Of a stretch of 64,000 nucleotides of DNA, positions 10,317-22,426 are shown in pieces; the stretch's first letter is position 1; each line of letters starts with the position of its first letter. Both the position numbers and the translations under genes were made by a program. Under the pieces are notes generated by a model, which saw nothing but the letters and a program-made list of their open reading frames with translations, did not search any database and had not been told where the DNA came from. The DNA comes from Anaeramoeba ignava (Eukaryota; Metamonada; Anaeramoebidae): contig JAPDFW010000088.1 in the NCBI GenBank assembly GCA_028826165.1, positions 62,001-126,000 on the forward strand. The letters are read 5' to 3'.

Positions 10317-12533
10317 TTATTGTTGATCAAGATCATTTCTATAAAATTCATCTTCACAAGGACAAGTTCTATATTCAAACGGAATATTTGCTTGAGAACA
10401 ATCACGATGAGGAAGAGGTTCAAGTAAACTAAATCTATTTTCATCAGAAACTTGATTAAAAGGAAAAGTAGATAAATGTCTAAAAGTAGCATATAAATCA
10501 TAAACAGTTAAAATAGGGTTTTCATTTGATTTTAAACTATGTTTGATCTGGGGATATTTTTCGAGCAAATCTTTTGAGACAAGAATAAAAAGAAACGGAA
10601 GACGATTTTCAAGCCTTCCGCCATCATATTCATAATAATGACCCATATGAGAACCATGATCGGAAAAAAATATCAAAACGGAATTTTTGGAAGCTTTTTG
10701 TGAAAATTTAAGAAGATGATTAGAAACGCCTTCATCAACGGTCATAACATTCTCGGCAGAAGATTCATGAGCATCCATAAGAATTGAATAAGCAAATCTT
10801 CCAATATGTTCTTTTTCATAAATTGGGTTGAACATGAATTGCTCAACGTAGTCAAAAACATAGCTGCTAACAAGCTTGCTTCCTATGCATCTTCTGCGCA
10901 GAGAATGCGGCCCGATGAAGTTTGTGTGATATCCTGGTTCGTAATCGGGGTGACAGAACGCAGGAATCACGACGTGATCCAAATTTGTTGTGCTCACATT
11001 TGCTCCCCAAAAAAATTTCAACATAAATTCGCATTCTCCTGGTATCCATGATGTGATATATCCCTTGTCTTCTATGAAATCATTCCAGAAAAGCTTCCCT
11101 GGTATCGCTTCCATGTCGTTTGTTCCTGTAAACATGGGTAATAAATTGAACCGTGTGTTTCTTCCAACCGAAAAATAACGGAAAAATTCAAAAACTGAAA
11201 AATCACTTTCTTCGTCAATTTTCTTTAATGTTTCTAGTAGTTTGGGCATTTTTCTTCGGATGTGACACCGAGAAATGCAATCAATCATTAAAACTTCAAT
11301 GTTGATTGGATAAGCTTCATAATCAAATCTATCATTTTCATCAATTTTTTGATTTTCGTCATCTTCATTAATTTTTTGATTTTCATTAATTTTTCGAAAT
11401 TTATCAAATGTTTCATCCTTTTCAAATTTATCATCAATTAAATCTTTTTCAAATTTATCAAATGTTTCATCTTTTTTAAATTTATCATTAATTGTTTCAT
11501 CATTTTCAAATTTATCAAAATTTTCCAATTCTTTTAAATTGTTTTTATATAATTCCACTCGCTTCTTGATTTGAGACTTTGCTCTTTCAAATGTTGCTTT
11601 ATCAATAGCATGTTGTAGATAATAATTCTCATCCTTCCCACAAAAAGCATCAATAACTTCAGCATCAGAAACATCAACAGGACCTTTATAATAAATCTTA
11701 TCATTATTAAGTGTGTATTTTGATTCACCCGAAACAAAATAATTGTGATCATTCTTGAGATTTTTGTGCATGTGCAAATGCATGAAATTAGGGTTTTTGA
11801 TAAAATAACAACTGTTGGGTGAATCCTTGCATTTATCACAAGAAGTATAAGTTAAGATCCCATTTTCCAATTTGGAAAATTGTTTTTGAGAAGGACATGT
11901 TTGAGATCCGGTAAAGAAATTGAAAAACCTGTCAGGAAATAACGCGATCCAAGGCGTGACTTCTTTGATTTTGCAATCTTCCTCGTTTGATATTCCATAA
12001 CCAAATATACCCTGATGCATGTCCTTTTTAGCTTTGTCGATCTCATTCAAAAGATAAAGATAAAACACAGTCAAAAAAATAACGGAAAAAATTATGACAG
12101 GTTTTTTATGTTTTTTGATCTTTTCAATCAGTTTCAATTTATAAGCTGCATATATTATCACGACAAGAATAAGAACGCAGACAGAAATAAATGCAAATAG
12201 AATTGCAGTGTGACTTCTTGTTAAATTTGTATTTTTGTCTCCACGAAAAAAAGAAACGGTTATAAGTAAGTTTACTGAAAGAAATAAATAAATGATGATC
12301 TTCTTTATTCTTGTTATTACCATCTTTTGTATTAAATAAACAGAAAAAATAAAAAATATTGAACAAAAAATAACAATTTCTATTAAATGATCAAAGTGGT
12401 TTTCAATATAAGCTCCTTGTGATATTACAAGTAATATTATGCTTATTGCATACGCGAATATTGCTGTAATAAATTTGCATGTATTTCCTCTTCTTTTGAT
12501 TACTGGAATATTTTTCACAAAAAACGTTTTCAT
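10317..12533 (-). CDS. DUF229-family membrane protein (alkaline phosphatase/sulfatase-like fold)
   Basis: Intronless, 738 residues, starting at the ATG at 12533. The N-terminal about 190 residues contain five hydrophobic helices (CKFITAIFAYAISIILLVIS onward). A large ectodomain follows, with Cys-rich segments (SQTCPSQ, CDKCKDSPNSC) and a DUF229 core: EVLMIDCISRCH (about 419), SVGRNTRFNLLPMFTG, ILMDAHESS, and the metal-site-like IFFSDHGSHMG (about 635), then RLENRLPFLFI and a late TCPCEDEF. DUF229 proteins share the alkaline-phosphatase superfamily fold and are thought to act on extracellular phosphate or sulfate esters; the substrate here is unknown. A KFEKDE-type acidic tandem repeat (about 355-405) sits between the Cys-rich region and the core. 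Around 10830-11160 base composition is clearly more GC-rich than in the rest of the gene. Confidence 0.8.
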   Translation of the reverse strand: MKTFFVKNIPVIKRRGNTCKFITAIFAYAISIILLVISQGAYIENHFDHLIEIVIFCSIFFIFSVYLIQKMVITRIKKIIIYLFLSVNLLITVSFFRGDKNTNLTRSHTAILFAFISVCVLILVVIIYAAYKLKLIEKIKKHKKPVIIFSVIFLTVFYLYLLNEIDKAKKDMHQGIFGYGISNEEDCKIKEVTPWIALFPDRFFNFFTGSQTCPSQKQFSKLENGILTYTSCDKCKDSPNSCYFIKNPNFMHLHMHKNLKNDHNYFVSGESKYTLNNDKIYYKGPVDVSDAEVIDAFCGKDENYYLQHAIDKATFERAKSQIKKRVELYKNNLKELENFDKFENDETINDKFKKDETFDKFEKDLIDDKFEKDETFDKFRKINENQKINEDDENQKIDENDRFDYEAYPINIEVLMIDCISRCHIRRKMPKLLETLKKIDEESDFSVFEFFRYFSVGRNTRFNLLPMFTGTNDMEAIPGKLFWNDFIEDKGYITSWIPGECEFMLKFFWGANVSTTNLDHVVIPAFCHPDYEPGYHTNFIGPHSLRRRCIGSKLVSSYVFDYVEQFMFNPIYEKEHIGRFAYSILMDAHESSAENVMTVDEGVSNHLLKFSQKASKNSVLIFFSDHGSHMGHYYEYDGGRLENRLPFLFILVSKDLLEKYPQIKHSLKSNENPILTVYDLYATFRHLSTFPFNQVSDENRFSLLEPLPHRDCSQANIPFEYRTCPCEDEFYRNDLDQQ

Positions 12534-12844
12534 ATTTAAAAAAAAAAAGTAAACAGAAAAAAAAAAAATTTTTTTTTCTTTTAATTTGTCAGAAAAAAAG
12601 TGAAAAATGAAAAATGAAAAATTAAAAAATTAAAATTTAAAATCAAAAAAGTAAATTTTTTTTAATTAAATTCACTTTTCCAAAATAATTTTCCTTATTG
12701 TTTTCATTCCAAAAGAAAAAGAGAACAAAAAGAAAAAAAAACAATTCCTTTTTTGTTTTTGTTTTTGTTTCTTCAAATCTTATTAAAGGAAAATCAAATT
12801 CCATTTTTGTTTTTGTTTTTGTTTTTGTTTTTGAATAAAAAGAA
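12534..12844. other. Intergenic AT-rich spacer with GTTTTT tracts
   Basis: About 310 bp between co-directional genes. Two GTTTTT tandem tracts lie near 12760-12830. No gene is seen; it should contain the promoter of the DUF229-type gene and the 3' end of the gene upstream. Confidence 0.6.
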
Positions 12845-15154
12845 TCAAAAATTATAACTTCCTTTTTTCTTGTTAAATTTTAGTTTATATTTGTGTTCAT
12901 ATAATGAACTAACCAAATCCAAACCTGCTTTATAATTTTCACGAGTAACAATTGAATTAAACAATTTTGAACAAACTGGAGTAGTAGAAATACAATAATA
13001 AAATTTTGCGATATTCTATTAAAATAATTTTAAATAATTATAATTAATTTGAATTAAATATTTATAAAAGAAATATTTTTTAAATGTTCAGTTTACAATA
13101 AATATCCTTCCAAATGAATCCAAATGAGTTTTAAAAATCATATGATAAGAAACAAATAAAGATTGTTCATTTAAAAAATCTGACACCATTTTTGCATCTT
13201 TTTCCTTTAATTTGCTTAGCTTTTTTTGAGTAGAATCATAAAACAACTTTCTTTTTCTCTTTTCGTTATCATGAATAAACATTTCAGAATTAAAAATCAA
13301 ACACAGAAAATCAAATCCATAAATTATAACTGGTGGATTATTTGCTGGTGAAATAAGTTCAAGAATTGACTTGAAAATCTTATTTTTGATCAATTTAGAC
13401 AGAAAATTTGGATGAAAATGAATCAATTCAAATAAAAACCACCATAAATTACTAACTAAATTAAAATCTGTTTGTTCTTTTATAAACTTGATAATCGACA
13501 CAATAAAGTTATTATTTTCATCCACATATTTAAATATATTTTTATAGCTCATTAGGATTCTTAAAATTGATATAAAATGGATTTTCATTGGATCCAAAGT
13601 TTTTGATGCTTTGGAAATTATTGAGAGAATAATTTCGAAATGATCGTATGTAATCACAAGAAAAGAATTGATGATATTCATATCTGTGACATTCCGTGGT
13701 ATTTCTGTTTTAATACAATCAACAACAGCAAATTTTTTAACCATCATTTTCATAATTTTTGACATAAATACAAGAGTTTCAAAAGAATGCCCTTTATTTA
13801 CATAATCTTCAATTTGAACTAGCAAATCAAAAAATAATTTCCCTCTTAATAGTGCTAAATAATATGATGGCGATTTGCTATTTTGTATCTCTCCAAATAT
13901 TGTTTTCAGAAAAATATAAACAAGAAAATTCATCAATGGCGATTTTTGTGTTCCAATTTCTTCAATTTCTTTATTTTCTTTTGTTTCGGTAATGATATCA
14001 GGCTTGAAATCTGTAATAAGCATAAAGTATTCCTTAGAATATCTTGATACAAGAAATTCTTGCCATTTCTTATCTGAAACTAATGTTTCCCAAAATTTCT
14101 TGCTTGCTAATTGAACATGTGAAAATTTACTTTTGCTTAATTTTCGGATATTTCCAAGAATATTAATATCATTTGATTGAAGAATACGCTTTTTGTTTTT
14201 TAATAAAATGAATATATATATTTATTTATTAAATATTTTTATTGAATATTTCTTGATAACCTTACAATCATAGAATCAGTTGAATGATTCAAAAATTTCT
14301 TTAATATAAATGAATAATATTCTGAAACTGAAAAAGAATTTGATCCAATTCCACTAAACAATCTTTTTTCAACATTTGAAACACTTTTCTTCAATTCGGA
14401 TTCAATTAAAACTTCTAAATGGTTAAGTTTTTGGGAAATTTCTTTTGATGTAGTTACATAAAGAAACATATTTTCTTCAGTTGATATTCTCTTTTGGATA
14501 ACTGAAAGATAGTAATGAGTCAATAAAGTCAACTCTAATTCCAAATCAATTTTATTTTCTTTTTCATCTTCCTTAATCTAATTAATTTTGTTTTCGAATT
14601 TAAATTTAAATTAAATTCATTTTTGAATTTTATTTTTGAATTTACAAGTTGAGAAACATATTTAATTTCTTCAGAAAATGGAAATATTGGATATTTTTTT
14701 CCTGTTAAAAGACTCATTGAATATGCGATATAATATAAATTAATAATATCATTATTCTGAACAAATCTTGATATTAAAGAACGTCCAAATGATGTTTGTA
14801 AAACTTCAGAAACTAATCGAGCAACCTAAATATTCATCAAAAAACAAACAAACAAACAAACAAAAAACCATTTAATAAAAAATTTTTTTTCCTTGAATTC
14901 AAATATTTGATTTTGAATCAAACTTTAGTTTGTGTAAGAAAAGAACATGAATCGTTTAATAAAGAAAGAATTTCATGGAAATTTTCAGATTTAATCGCTG
15001 TTAAAAGAGCAGAACCAAATGTTTGTTCTTCAAAATTAAATGTTGTTTGCTCATCTATTAAATGTGCAAAGAAATCTAATGGTGTTGATTGATATAGAAT
15101 CTTTCGAACATCTCCAGTTGTAAGACATTCTTTTCCTTTTATTATCTCTTCCAT
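12845..15154 (-). CDS. Large alpha-helical protein, unrecognised, 5 exons, about 661 aa
   Basis: Exons 15154-14924, 14825-14646, 14577-14266, 14188-13097 and 13015-12845 join in phase at short GT-AG introns. The start is the ATG at 15154 (MEEIIKGKECLTTGD). The sequence is leucine/isoleucine-rich and almost wholly helical, with repeated hydrophobic heptad-like helices across the length. This fits an ARM/HEAT-type solenoid (for example FETLVFMSKIMKMMVKKF and WWFLFELIHFHPNFLSKLI). No signal peptide, transmembrane helix or catalytic motif is evident. Unlike its neighbours, its four introns are short (68-98 bp) and free of tandem repeats. I do not recognise the family. A scaffold or regulatory-subunit role is inference from the solenoid character. 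Confidence 0.7.
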
Positions 15155-15226
15155 TTTACGTCTTTCCGTTTTAAAAAGCTTATTGTTTGTTTTTTTTTTT
15201 TTGATTAAAATTTAAAAATTTTTTCT

Positions 15227-17583
15227 TCATTTATCTGGAATTATGATTTGTTGATAATTTACAATTTCTTCATGAAAATTGCTTGGATTTTTATGAAAAT
15301 CAACAGTATCTAGCCAACTTTTATTATCTATATAATTTATAATTTCTTGAAGATGAGTAAGATAATTTTTATCTGTGGATAATCTTTTTAAATCGAAAGG
15401 TTCTGGAATATCATAATCTTCAATTTTGAAATGTTGGTATTTTTTCTAAAAATTTGATAATTTGATAAATTCATAATTATTTTTTTTTTGAATAAATTTT
15501 TTTTATACATCAACATTTGGTAAGAAAGAAAAAGAATTTTGAAGAACAGATTGAGATAAATCTTTTCGGCGAAGAGCAAATGAACTAAGATTATTAAGAG
15601 AAGAGAATCCAGGATCAAGTATATTTAAATTCAAATCAGGATTTGGGGATAATTCGCCAAATTTTAAATCTTGAGAAGGAATTAATTTAGCTTTAATTAT
15701 TCCAATTGGTTGTTTCGCATGATTACAATATATATTACGATTCTGATCCTGAAGTTGAGCAATTTTATCAAAAAATTGTATTATTAATTTTTTTTCCCAT
15801 TCTTTTCTTTCTTTTTCTATTTCTTGTTTTGATTGTTCAGAATTTTTTGTGACTTGAAATTCAACAACATAAAAGAAATCAGAGTCATCATCTGAATCAG
15901 AACTAATTTCTTTTTCTACTTCTTTTTCTTTTTCTTTTTCTATTTCTTTTTCTTTTTCTAAATTTTGTTCATTTGTTTGAATATTTTCTTCTGTTTTTTG
16001 ATCATAAATTCCCAAATTTAATTCCATTTCTAAATTACTTGGAATGTTATTTTGCTTTTTTATATTTTGAATTGCATCTTTTCCAGAAATTATTGAGTGT
16101 AGTTGAAAAAATTGGTTAATTTTACTTGCCCATGAAAAATGTTTATTTAAATATCCAATCTTTCTCTCTAATTTGATAGTTTTCTGTAATAAATTTTAAA
16201 ATATTTACAGATATTTGAATGAAATTTTTGGATTTTATTTTAAATGGTGAATTTTTTTTTTTTACTGAATTTTTGGAAAAATTTTTAACCCATCCTTGAG
16301 TTTGTTTCTTTCTTTCTTTTCCAGTTCGAAGTCCATAAAGAAATTGAAATTGGTTTGGATGAGGTGGTTGTTGCTTTAAATTTTTGTTAATATAATTTGC
16401 CCAATTTATATAAGCGAATTCATATTCTAATAAAAATTAAATTAAAATAAAATTTAAAATTAAAATCAAAATTAAAATTAAATAAAAAAACAAACCTTCA
16501 AAACTTGTAAAATATTGTGGTTGTGGGCGAGAAGGTATTAAATCATTACTCCACTTATCTTTAGGTTTAATTAATAAATGGCTATTCTCATAAAATGCAG
16601 GAACAAATTTCTAAAAATTAAATTAAAATTAAATAAAATTTAGAATTAAATTCAAATTCATTTCATTTAAAATACTTCAATTATTTCTGAATCTGAAACT
16701 TTTGATAAATCAGAAGAATCTGAATGAACAATTTCCATTTTAGTAAATCCAGAAGAAGAATGTCTACTAATAGATTTTGGATTTCCAGATGAAGTTCTTC
16801 GTGTTTCTGCACTTAATGATTTTTCTCCAGAAGGTCCTCTTTTAGAAATCTTATAAAATTTAATTATAAAATTAAATAATAAATTTAATTATAAATTTTT
16901 CAAGTTTGTTTTTCGAATTCACATTTTCTCTGTGTAATCGAGGTCTTTGATAATTTCTTCCTAAACAATGTGGAAGCTTAATATAATCTATTTGATTTGC
17001 AATTAATCGCTTCCATTCAAATGCTTCTTGTTCAAATTGTGAATAAGATACATAATTATCAGGATTTGGAAATTTAGGAAGATTTTTTAAAAAATTGAAA
17101 TCATCTTTTTCTATTTTCTTGTTTTGTTCTTTTTCTTTTTCTTTTTCTTTTTTTTAAATGGATTTTTAAATGAATTTTTAAATGAATTTTTAAATGGAAA
17201 TTTTAAATGGATTTTTAAATGAAATTTTTTTACCTTCAATCGTTTCTAAACTACGATAAAAGATATCATGTATTTCCCCTTGAAAACCAATAAAAGCAGA
17301 TTTTTGTTTATCATTTTGTAATTGAAAATTTTTTGATTCTATTTTAGGAACTTGAGAACTTGTATATGATTTATTATCTAAATTATTTAAAGCAAAAATA
17401 AATTATTTTTTTTATTTTAAATTTATAATTTTTAATTTTTGGTTTTTTTCTTTTTTAAGTAAATTTTTTACCTGATGTAAAGCATATAATTTGATCTTCA
17501 GATACTTTATTTAAAGAATTTATAGGAGATTGATTCTTTCGAAGTGTTAATTTATCAAAAAGTCTTGACTTTTTATGTTTCAT
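15227..17583 (-). CDS. Unrecognised 8-exon protein, about 607 aa
   Basis: Exons 17583-17472, 17377-17234, 17146-16923, 16849-16676, 16610-16496, 16426-16266, 16183-15509 and 15445-15227 splice in phase; the total length is divisible by three and ends at TGA. The start MKHKKSRLFDKLTLRKNQSP is basic. Notable stretches are an aromatic-rich block (FEQEAFEWKRLIANQIDYI; FEYEFAYINWANYINK), a Ser-rich linker with basic-Ser-Ser motifs (ETRRTSSGNPK, SRHSSSGF), an acidic-basic tract (EKEKEIEKEKE then SSDSDDDSDFF) and a C-terminal (FALRRKDLSQS) basic-Ser site. There is no signal peptide, transmembrane helix or catalytic signature. The acceptor of exon 3 lies in a polypurine run, and alternative AGs exist there. 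Function unknown. The in-phase eight-exon reading is strong evidence that it is real. Confidence 0.7.
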
Positions 17584-17989
17584 TATTAAAAACTGGAATA
17601 TCCAATTGTTTTATTTTATTTTGTTTTATTTTCGTTTTCTTTTTAAAATTTTCTTTTTGATGTTTTTTTTTAATTTGATTTAATTTAATTTAATTTAATT
17701 TAATTTAAATTCAAATTTTAAATTCAAATTCAGGAATGAAATTAAAAGAAAAAATGAAAAAAAAATTAAAAATTAAAAATTAAAAAAAATTTTTTTTTGA
17801 TTTAAAAAGAAAAAAGCAAAAAATAAAAAAAAAATTTGATTTTATTTGATAAAAAAGAAAGAAAAATAATTTATTTGCCAGATTCGAATTGATCTTTATT
17901 TAATTTTCTTTTTCTTTTCTAAAAGAAAAACTATACAAATCAAATTGAAAAAAGTGAAAGAAAAAAAAAATATATTTTTTTTTTGTTTT
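17584..17989. other. Intergenic spacer
   Basis: About 400 bp of A/T homopolymer runs plus a short TTTAA pentamer tract (17680-17705). No gene is supported. It should hold the promoter of the 8-exon gene and the 3' UTR of the kinase gene upstream. Confidence 0.6.
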
Positions 17990-20900
17990 CTAAAAAATTT
18001 GACAGTTATTTCCTTTTTTAGGTGTTCCTTCATCACTTTGAATATCAATGTTTTCTTCAATGTTAATATCAATGTCACTTTTGTTAATTATTTCAATTTC
18101 ATCTTCTATTTCTTTTGTTTTTGTTTTTGGATTTGGATTTTGATTTGAATTTGAATTTGGATAATAAGAAACATAAGGAGAAGCACTTTTTTAAAACAAA
18201 AAAAATGTGGAACAAAAAAAAATGAGAAATTTTAAATTTTTTTAAATTTTTTTTTTTACGTAAAAGTTGGAAGATAATCTGCTTCCAATTCCCAATCATA
18301 TTTAAAATCAATCCCAAAACATTTTTGATTGTATTCATTCAATAATAAATTTTTTATAAAATCATAATTTGGTTCATCTTCAAATTTTAATTCTATTTTT
18401 TTAATGAAAAAAAAAATCAAATAAAATTTCTATTTTAAATATTTTAAATATTTTCTATTTTAAATATTTTCTATTTTAAATAATATCTATTTTAAATATT
18501 TTCTATTTTAAATATTTTCTATTTTAAATATTTTCTATTTTAAATATTATCTATTTTAATTAAATATTTTCTATTTTAAATATTTTCTATTTTAAATATT
18601 TTCTATTTTTTTATCTATTTTAAATATTTTCTGTTGGAAAACAAAATTCTTTATTTTTAATATTTTCTATTTTAAATAATCTTTTCAATTAAATTTTCTA
18701 TTTTAAATATTTTTGATCATTTTTATTTTTCAAATATATTTTTGTTTTTTTTTAAATATAATCTATTTTAAATATTTTCTATTTTTGAATATTATCTATT
18801 TTAAATATTATCTATTTTAATTAAATATTTTCTATTTTAAATATTTTCTATTTTAAATATTTTCTATTTTAAATATTTTCTATTTTAAATTTTATTTTAT
18901 TTTAAATATTAGGTGAAAGAATATTTTCTATTTTGAAATAATTTCTATTTTAAAATTTTTTTTTTTTAAATATTTTCAATGAGAAAAATATTTTAAAAAT
19001 GGATTTTTAAAAACAAAATATTTTAAATATTTTCTATTTTAAATATTTCTGATTTTTAAATATTATCTATTTTAAAAAAAATATCTAGAAAAATTCTTTA
19101 TTAACATTTTCATTTTAAATATTATCTATTTTAAATATTTTCTATTTTAAATATTTTCTATTTTAAATATTTTCTATTTTAAATATTTTCTATTTTAAAT
19201 ATTTTCTATTTTTATTTTAAATATTTTCTATTTTAAATATTTTCAATATTCTATTTTAAATATTTTCTATTTTAAATATTTTCTATTTTAAATATTTTCT
19301 ATTTTAAATATTTTCTATTTTAAATATTTTCTATTTTAAATATTTTTATATTTTAAATATTAAATATTTAAATATTTTCATTTTAAATATTTTCTATTGG
19401 AAGTTTTTTTAAAATGATTTGTATTTGGAAAATATTTTAAGTTATTTTTCTATTTTCAAATATTTTTTTTTGAAATATTTTCTATTTTAAAAAGGAAGAA
19501 ACTATTTTAAAATTTTCTATTTTTATAAATAAAGATATTTTAAAATCATCTGTTTTAAATATTTTCTAATCTAAATTTTTTAATTTTTAAATTTCAAAAT
19601 ATTTTCTATTTTAAAATTTTATTTTTTCAAAATGGATTTTAAATTTTTCTATTTTAAAATTTTCAAAAATTTACATTTTTATTTTTATGTTTAAAGAGAA
19701 ATATTTTAAAATTTTCCAATAAAATTTTCATTTTAAAATTTTCTATTTTGGCTTTTTGAAATTGAAATTGAATTTTGAATTTGAATTTTAAAAATTTTGA
19801 ATTTGAAAATTTAATTTTAAATATTTTGATTTTTTGTATTTTAAATATTTTCTATTTTAAATATTGATCTATTTTTAAATTTTGAATTTGAATTTTTGAA
19901 TTTAAAATTTTGAAATTTTAATTTTTTTAAAATATTTTCTATTTTAAAATTTTTATTTTTTTAAATATTTTTTTGATTTTGATTTTAAATATTTTCTATT
20001 TTTAAAATATTTTCTATTTTTAAATATTTTTTTGGAATTTTAATTTGAATTTTTTTTTAAAATTTGAATTTTGAATATTTTCTATTTTAAATATTTTCTA
20101 TTTTGAATTTGATTTTAAATATTTGATTTGAATTTTGAATTTGAATTTGAATTTTAAATTTGATTTTTAAATTTATTTTGAATTTTAAATTTTTTTTGAT
20201 TTTGATTTTGATTTTTTTGATTTTGAATTTTTTGAATTTTGAATTTAATTTGATTTTTTTGATTTTAAAATTTTGATTTTTGAATTTTGAATATTTTGAT
20301 TTTTTGATTTTGAATTTTGAATTTTGAATTTGAATTTGAATTTTGATTTTAAATTTTGATTTTGAATTTGAATTTGAATTTTGAATTTCTATTTTAAAAT
20401 TTTGATTTTTGATTTTAATTTTATAAATACTTCCAAAAGTTTTCCATCTTCAGAAATGAATTTTTCAGATATTCCAAAATCAATAATACAACATTGAGGT
20501 AATTCAACACTAGAATCGTTTAAAAAGGTATTATTTCTTATTAAAAAATTTGACTGAATTTTTTTCAAATTCAATTTCAATTCACAAAATTTTTTTTGAT
20601 TTAACTAAATGAAAATTAAATAATTTAATGAACAATAAATACAGGTTTCACATCTCTATGTAAATATCCAAGTTTATGTAAAGATTCAAGAGCAGAAATC
20701 ATCTTAAATTAAATGAAAATTTTTTAATTAAAATTATTTTTCATAATTTTCTTTTCTTTTTTTTTTGTTTTTAAAACAAACTTGAATTCCTATTTTAAGA
20801 ATTGTTGAAATTGTAAATTTAGATTCAGCTTGTTTTTTTCTAAGTTTAGTAATATTTTCTCCAAGAAGTTCCATAACAAGAAAGTTAAATTGTTTTGTTT

Positions 20901-22170
20901 TTCCACAAGCAATGAATTTTGGAACATATAATGATTCTAATTTAAATTTAAATTTTGAATTTGAATTTGAATTTAAATTTTGAATTTGAATTTGAATTTA
21001 AATTTTGAATTTGAATTTGAATTGATTTTGAATTGAAATTTGAATTGAATTTGAATTTGAATTTGGATTTTGAATTTGATTTTGAATTTGAATTGATTTT
21101 GATTTTGATTTTGATTTTGATTTTGATTTGAATTTGAATTTGATTTTGATTTTGAATTTGATTTTGAATTTGAATTTGAATTTGAATTTTGAATTTGAAT
21201 TTGAATTTGAATTTTGATTTTGATTTTGATTTTGATTTTGAATTTGAATTTGAATTTTATAAATACTTCCAAAAGTTTTCCATCTTCAGAAATGAATTTT
21301 TCAGATATTCCAAAATCAATAATACAACATTGAGGTAATTCAACACTAGAATCGTTTAAAAAGGTATTATTTCTTATTAAAAAATTTGACTGAATTTTTT
21401 TCAAATTCAATTTCAATTCACAAAATTTTTTTTGATTTAACTAAATGAAAATTAAATAATTTAATGAACAATAAATACAGGTTTCACATCTCTATGTAAA
21501 TATCCAAGTTTATGTAAAGATTCAAGAGCAGAAATCATCTTAAATTAAAAGAAAATTTTTTAATTAAAATTATTTTTCATAATTTTCTTTTCTTTTTTTT
21601 TTGTTTTTAAAACAAACTTGAATTCCTATTTTAAGAATTGTTGAAATTGTAAATTTAGATTCAGCTTGTTTTTTTCTAAGTTTAGTAATATTTTCTCCAA
21701 GAAGTTCCATAACAAGAAAGTTAAATTGTTTTGTTTTTCCACAAGCAATGAATTTTGGAACATATAATGATTCTAATTTAAATTAAAATTGAATTTGAAT
21801 TTGAATTTGGGAATAAATTTGAATTTGAATTTGGAAATGGAATTGGAATTGAAATTAAAATTGAATTTGGGAATAAATTTTTTAAAAAAAAATTAAATAC
21901 TTTGTAAATTTGTGAGAACATTAGTTTCGTGTAAAAGTGATTTGGAAACATTTAAAGGTTCAACTTTCATTGCATAAAGTTGATTTGTATTAAGATCTTT
22001 AGCTTCGAAAATTTGTCCTAAAATAAAAAAATGATGATTAAATTAAATAAAGAAATGATGATTAAATTAAATAAAGAAATGATGATTAAATTAAATAAAG
22101 AAATACCATAAGCTCCTTCTCCTATTTTCTTTGTTAAAACCCAACGATTTTTTACAAAAGAATTTAACAT
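17990..22170 (-). CDS. Casein kinase 1-family kinase, rearranged gene, CaaX C-terminus
   Basis: Exons in transcript order: A 22170-22107 (NRWVLTKKIGEGAYG, glycine loop), B 22017-21901 (LYAMKVE, ATP-site lysine), C 21772-21618 (FLVMELLGENITKLR), D 21538-21479 (GYLHRDVKP), E 21389-21267 (SNFLI, CCIIDFGISEKF), then near-identical copies C' 20936-20782, D' 20702-20643 and E' 20553-20431. F 18392-18260 (LKFEDEPNYDFI, CK1 C-lobe end) and G 18185-17990 follow. A to E join in phase and read as a CK1 N-lobe and catalytic loop. The CK1 segment with the GTxRYxS-like motif is absent. E' ends in phase 0 while F needs one base, so at least one exon is missing. E cannot join C' in frame either. The C-terminus NCQIF is a CaaX-like box, implying prenylation in place of the palmitoylated tails of known membrane CK1s. 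The locus is broken or mis-assembled. Confidence 0.7.
18420..20400. repeat. TATTTTCTATTTTAAA 16-bp tandem array, decaying to GAATTT repeats
   Basis: This 2-kb block lies between the last duplicated exon and the C-lobe exon of the kinase gene. The 16-bp unit is sharp at 18420-18900 and 19120-19380 and degenerate elsewhere. It grades into TTTGAATTTGAA repeats after 19750. I looked for the missing kinase exon here on the minus strand and did not see it. Confidence 0.8.
20417..20948. repeat. Second copy of a 532-bp duplicated exon block (C'-D'-E')
   Basis: This block matches 21253-21784 at a constant offset of 836 bp, including introns. By eye the only difference is T at 20714 versus A at 21550, inside an intron. 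It carries kinase exons with HRDVKP and IIDFG. Near-identity implies a very recent duplication or an assembly artefact. Confidence 0.85.
21253..21784. repeat. First copy of the duplicated kinase exon block (C-D-E)
   Basis: Partner of 20417-20948. The two blocks are separated by about 300 bp of GAATTT hexamer repeats, a plausible substrate for unequal exchange. Confidence 0.85.
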
Positions 22171-22426
22171 TAAAAAAAAAGAAAAAAAGGGAAAAAAAAT
22201 GAAAAAAAAAAATGAAAAAAAATTTTGAGAAATTGTTTTGATCATTTTCATTTTTATTTTATTTTAAATTTGAAATTGATTTGAAATTGATTTTAATTTT
22301 GAAATTGATTTAAATTTTGATTTTGATTTAAATTTTGATTTAAATTTTGATTTTGATTTAGATTTTGATTTTAATTTTTATTTTTCATTTTTTTATTTTT
22401 CATTTTTCATTTTTTTTTTGTTCAAA
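22171..22426. promoter_or_regulatory. Divergent promoter region, CK1-like / RRP46
   Basis: The start codons of the two divergent genes are 256 bp apart. The interval holds a T/A-rich stretch with ATTTTGATT repeats and a T-rich block (TTTTTCATTTTT) just upstream of the RRP46 ATG. No specific binding motif is claimed. Confidence 0.4.

Noticed and set aside
10806-11178. Plus-strand frames over the GC-richer part of the DUF229-type gene
   Set aside because: Antisense shadows; the minus strand holds a continuous 738-residue family member.
17896-18338. Minus-strand frames of 60-79 codons overlapping the kinase 3' exons
   Set aside because: They are alternative frames of exons F and G; the spliced frame gives the CK1 C-lobe and an in-phase CaaX end.
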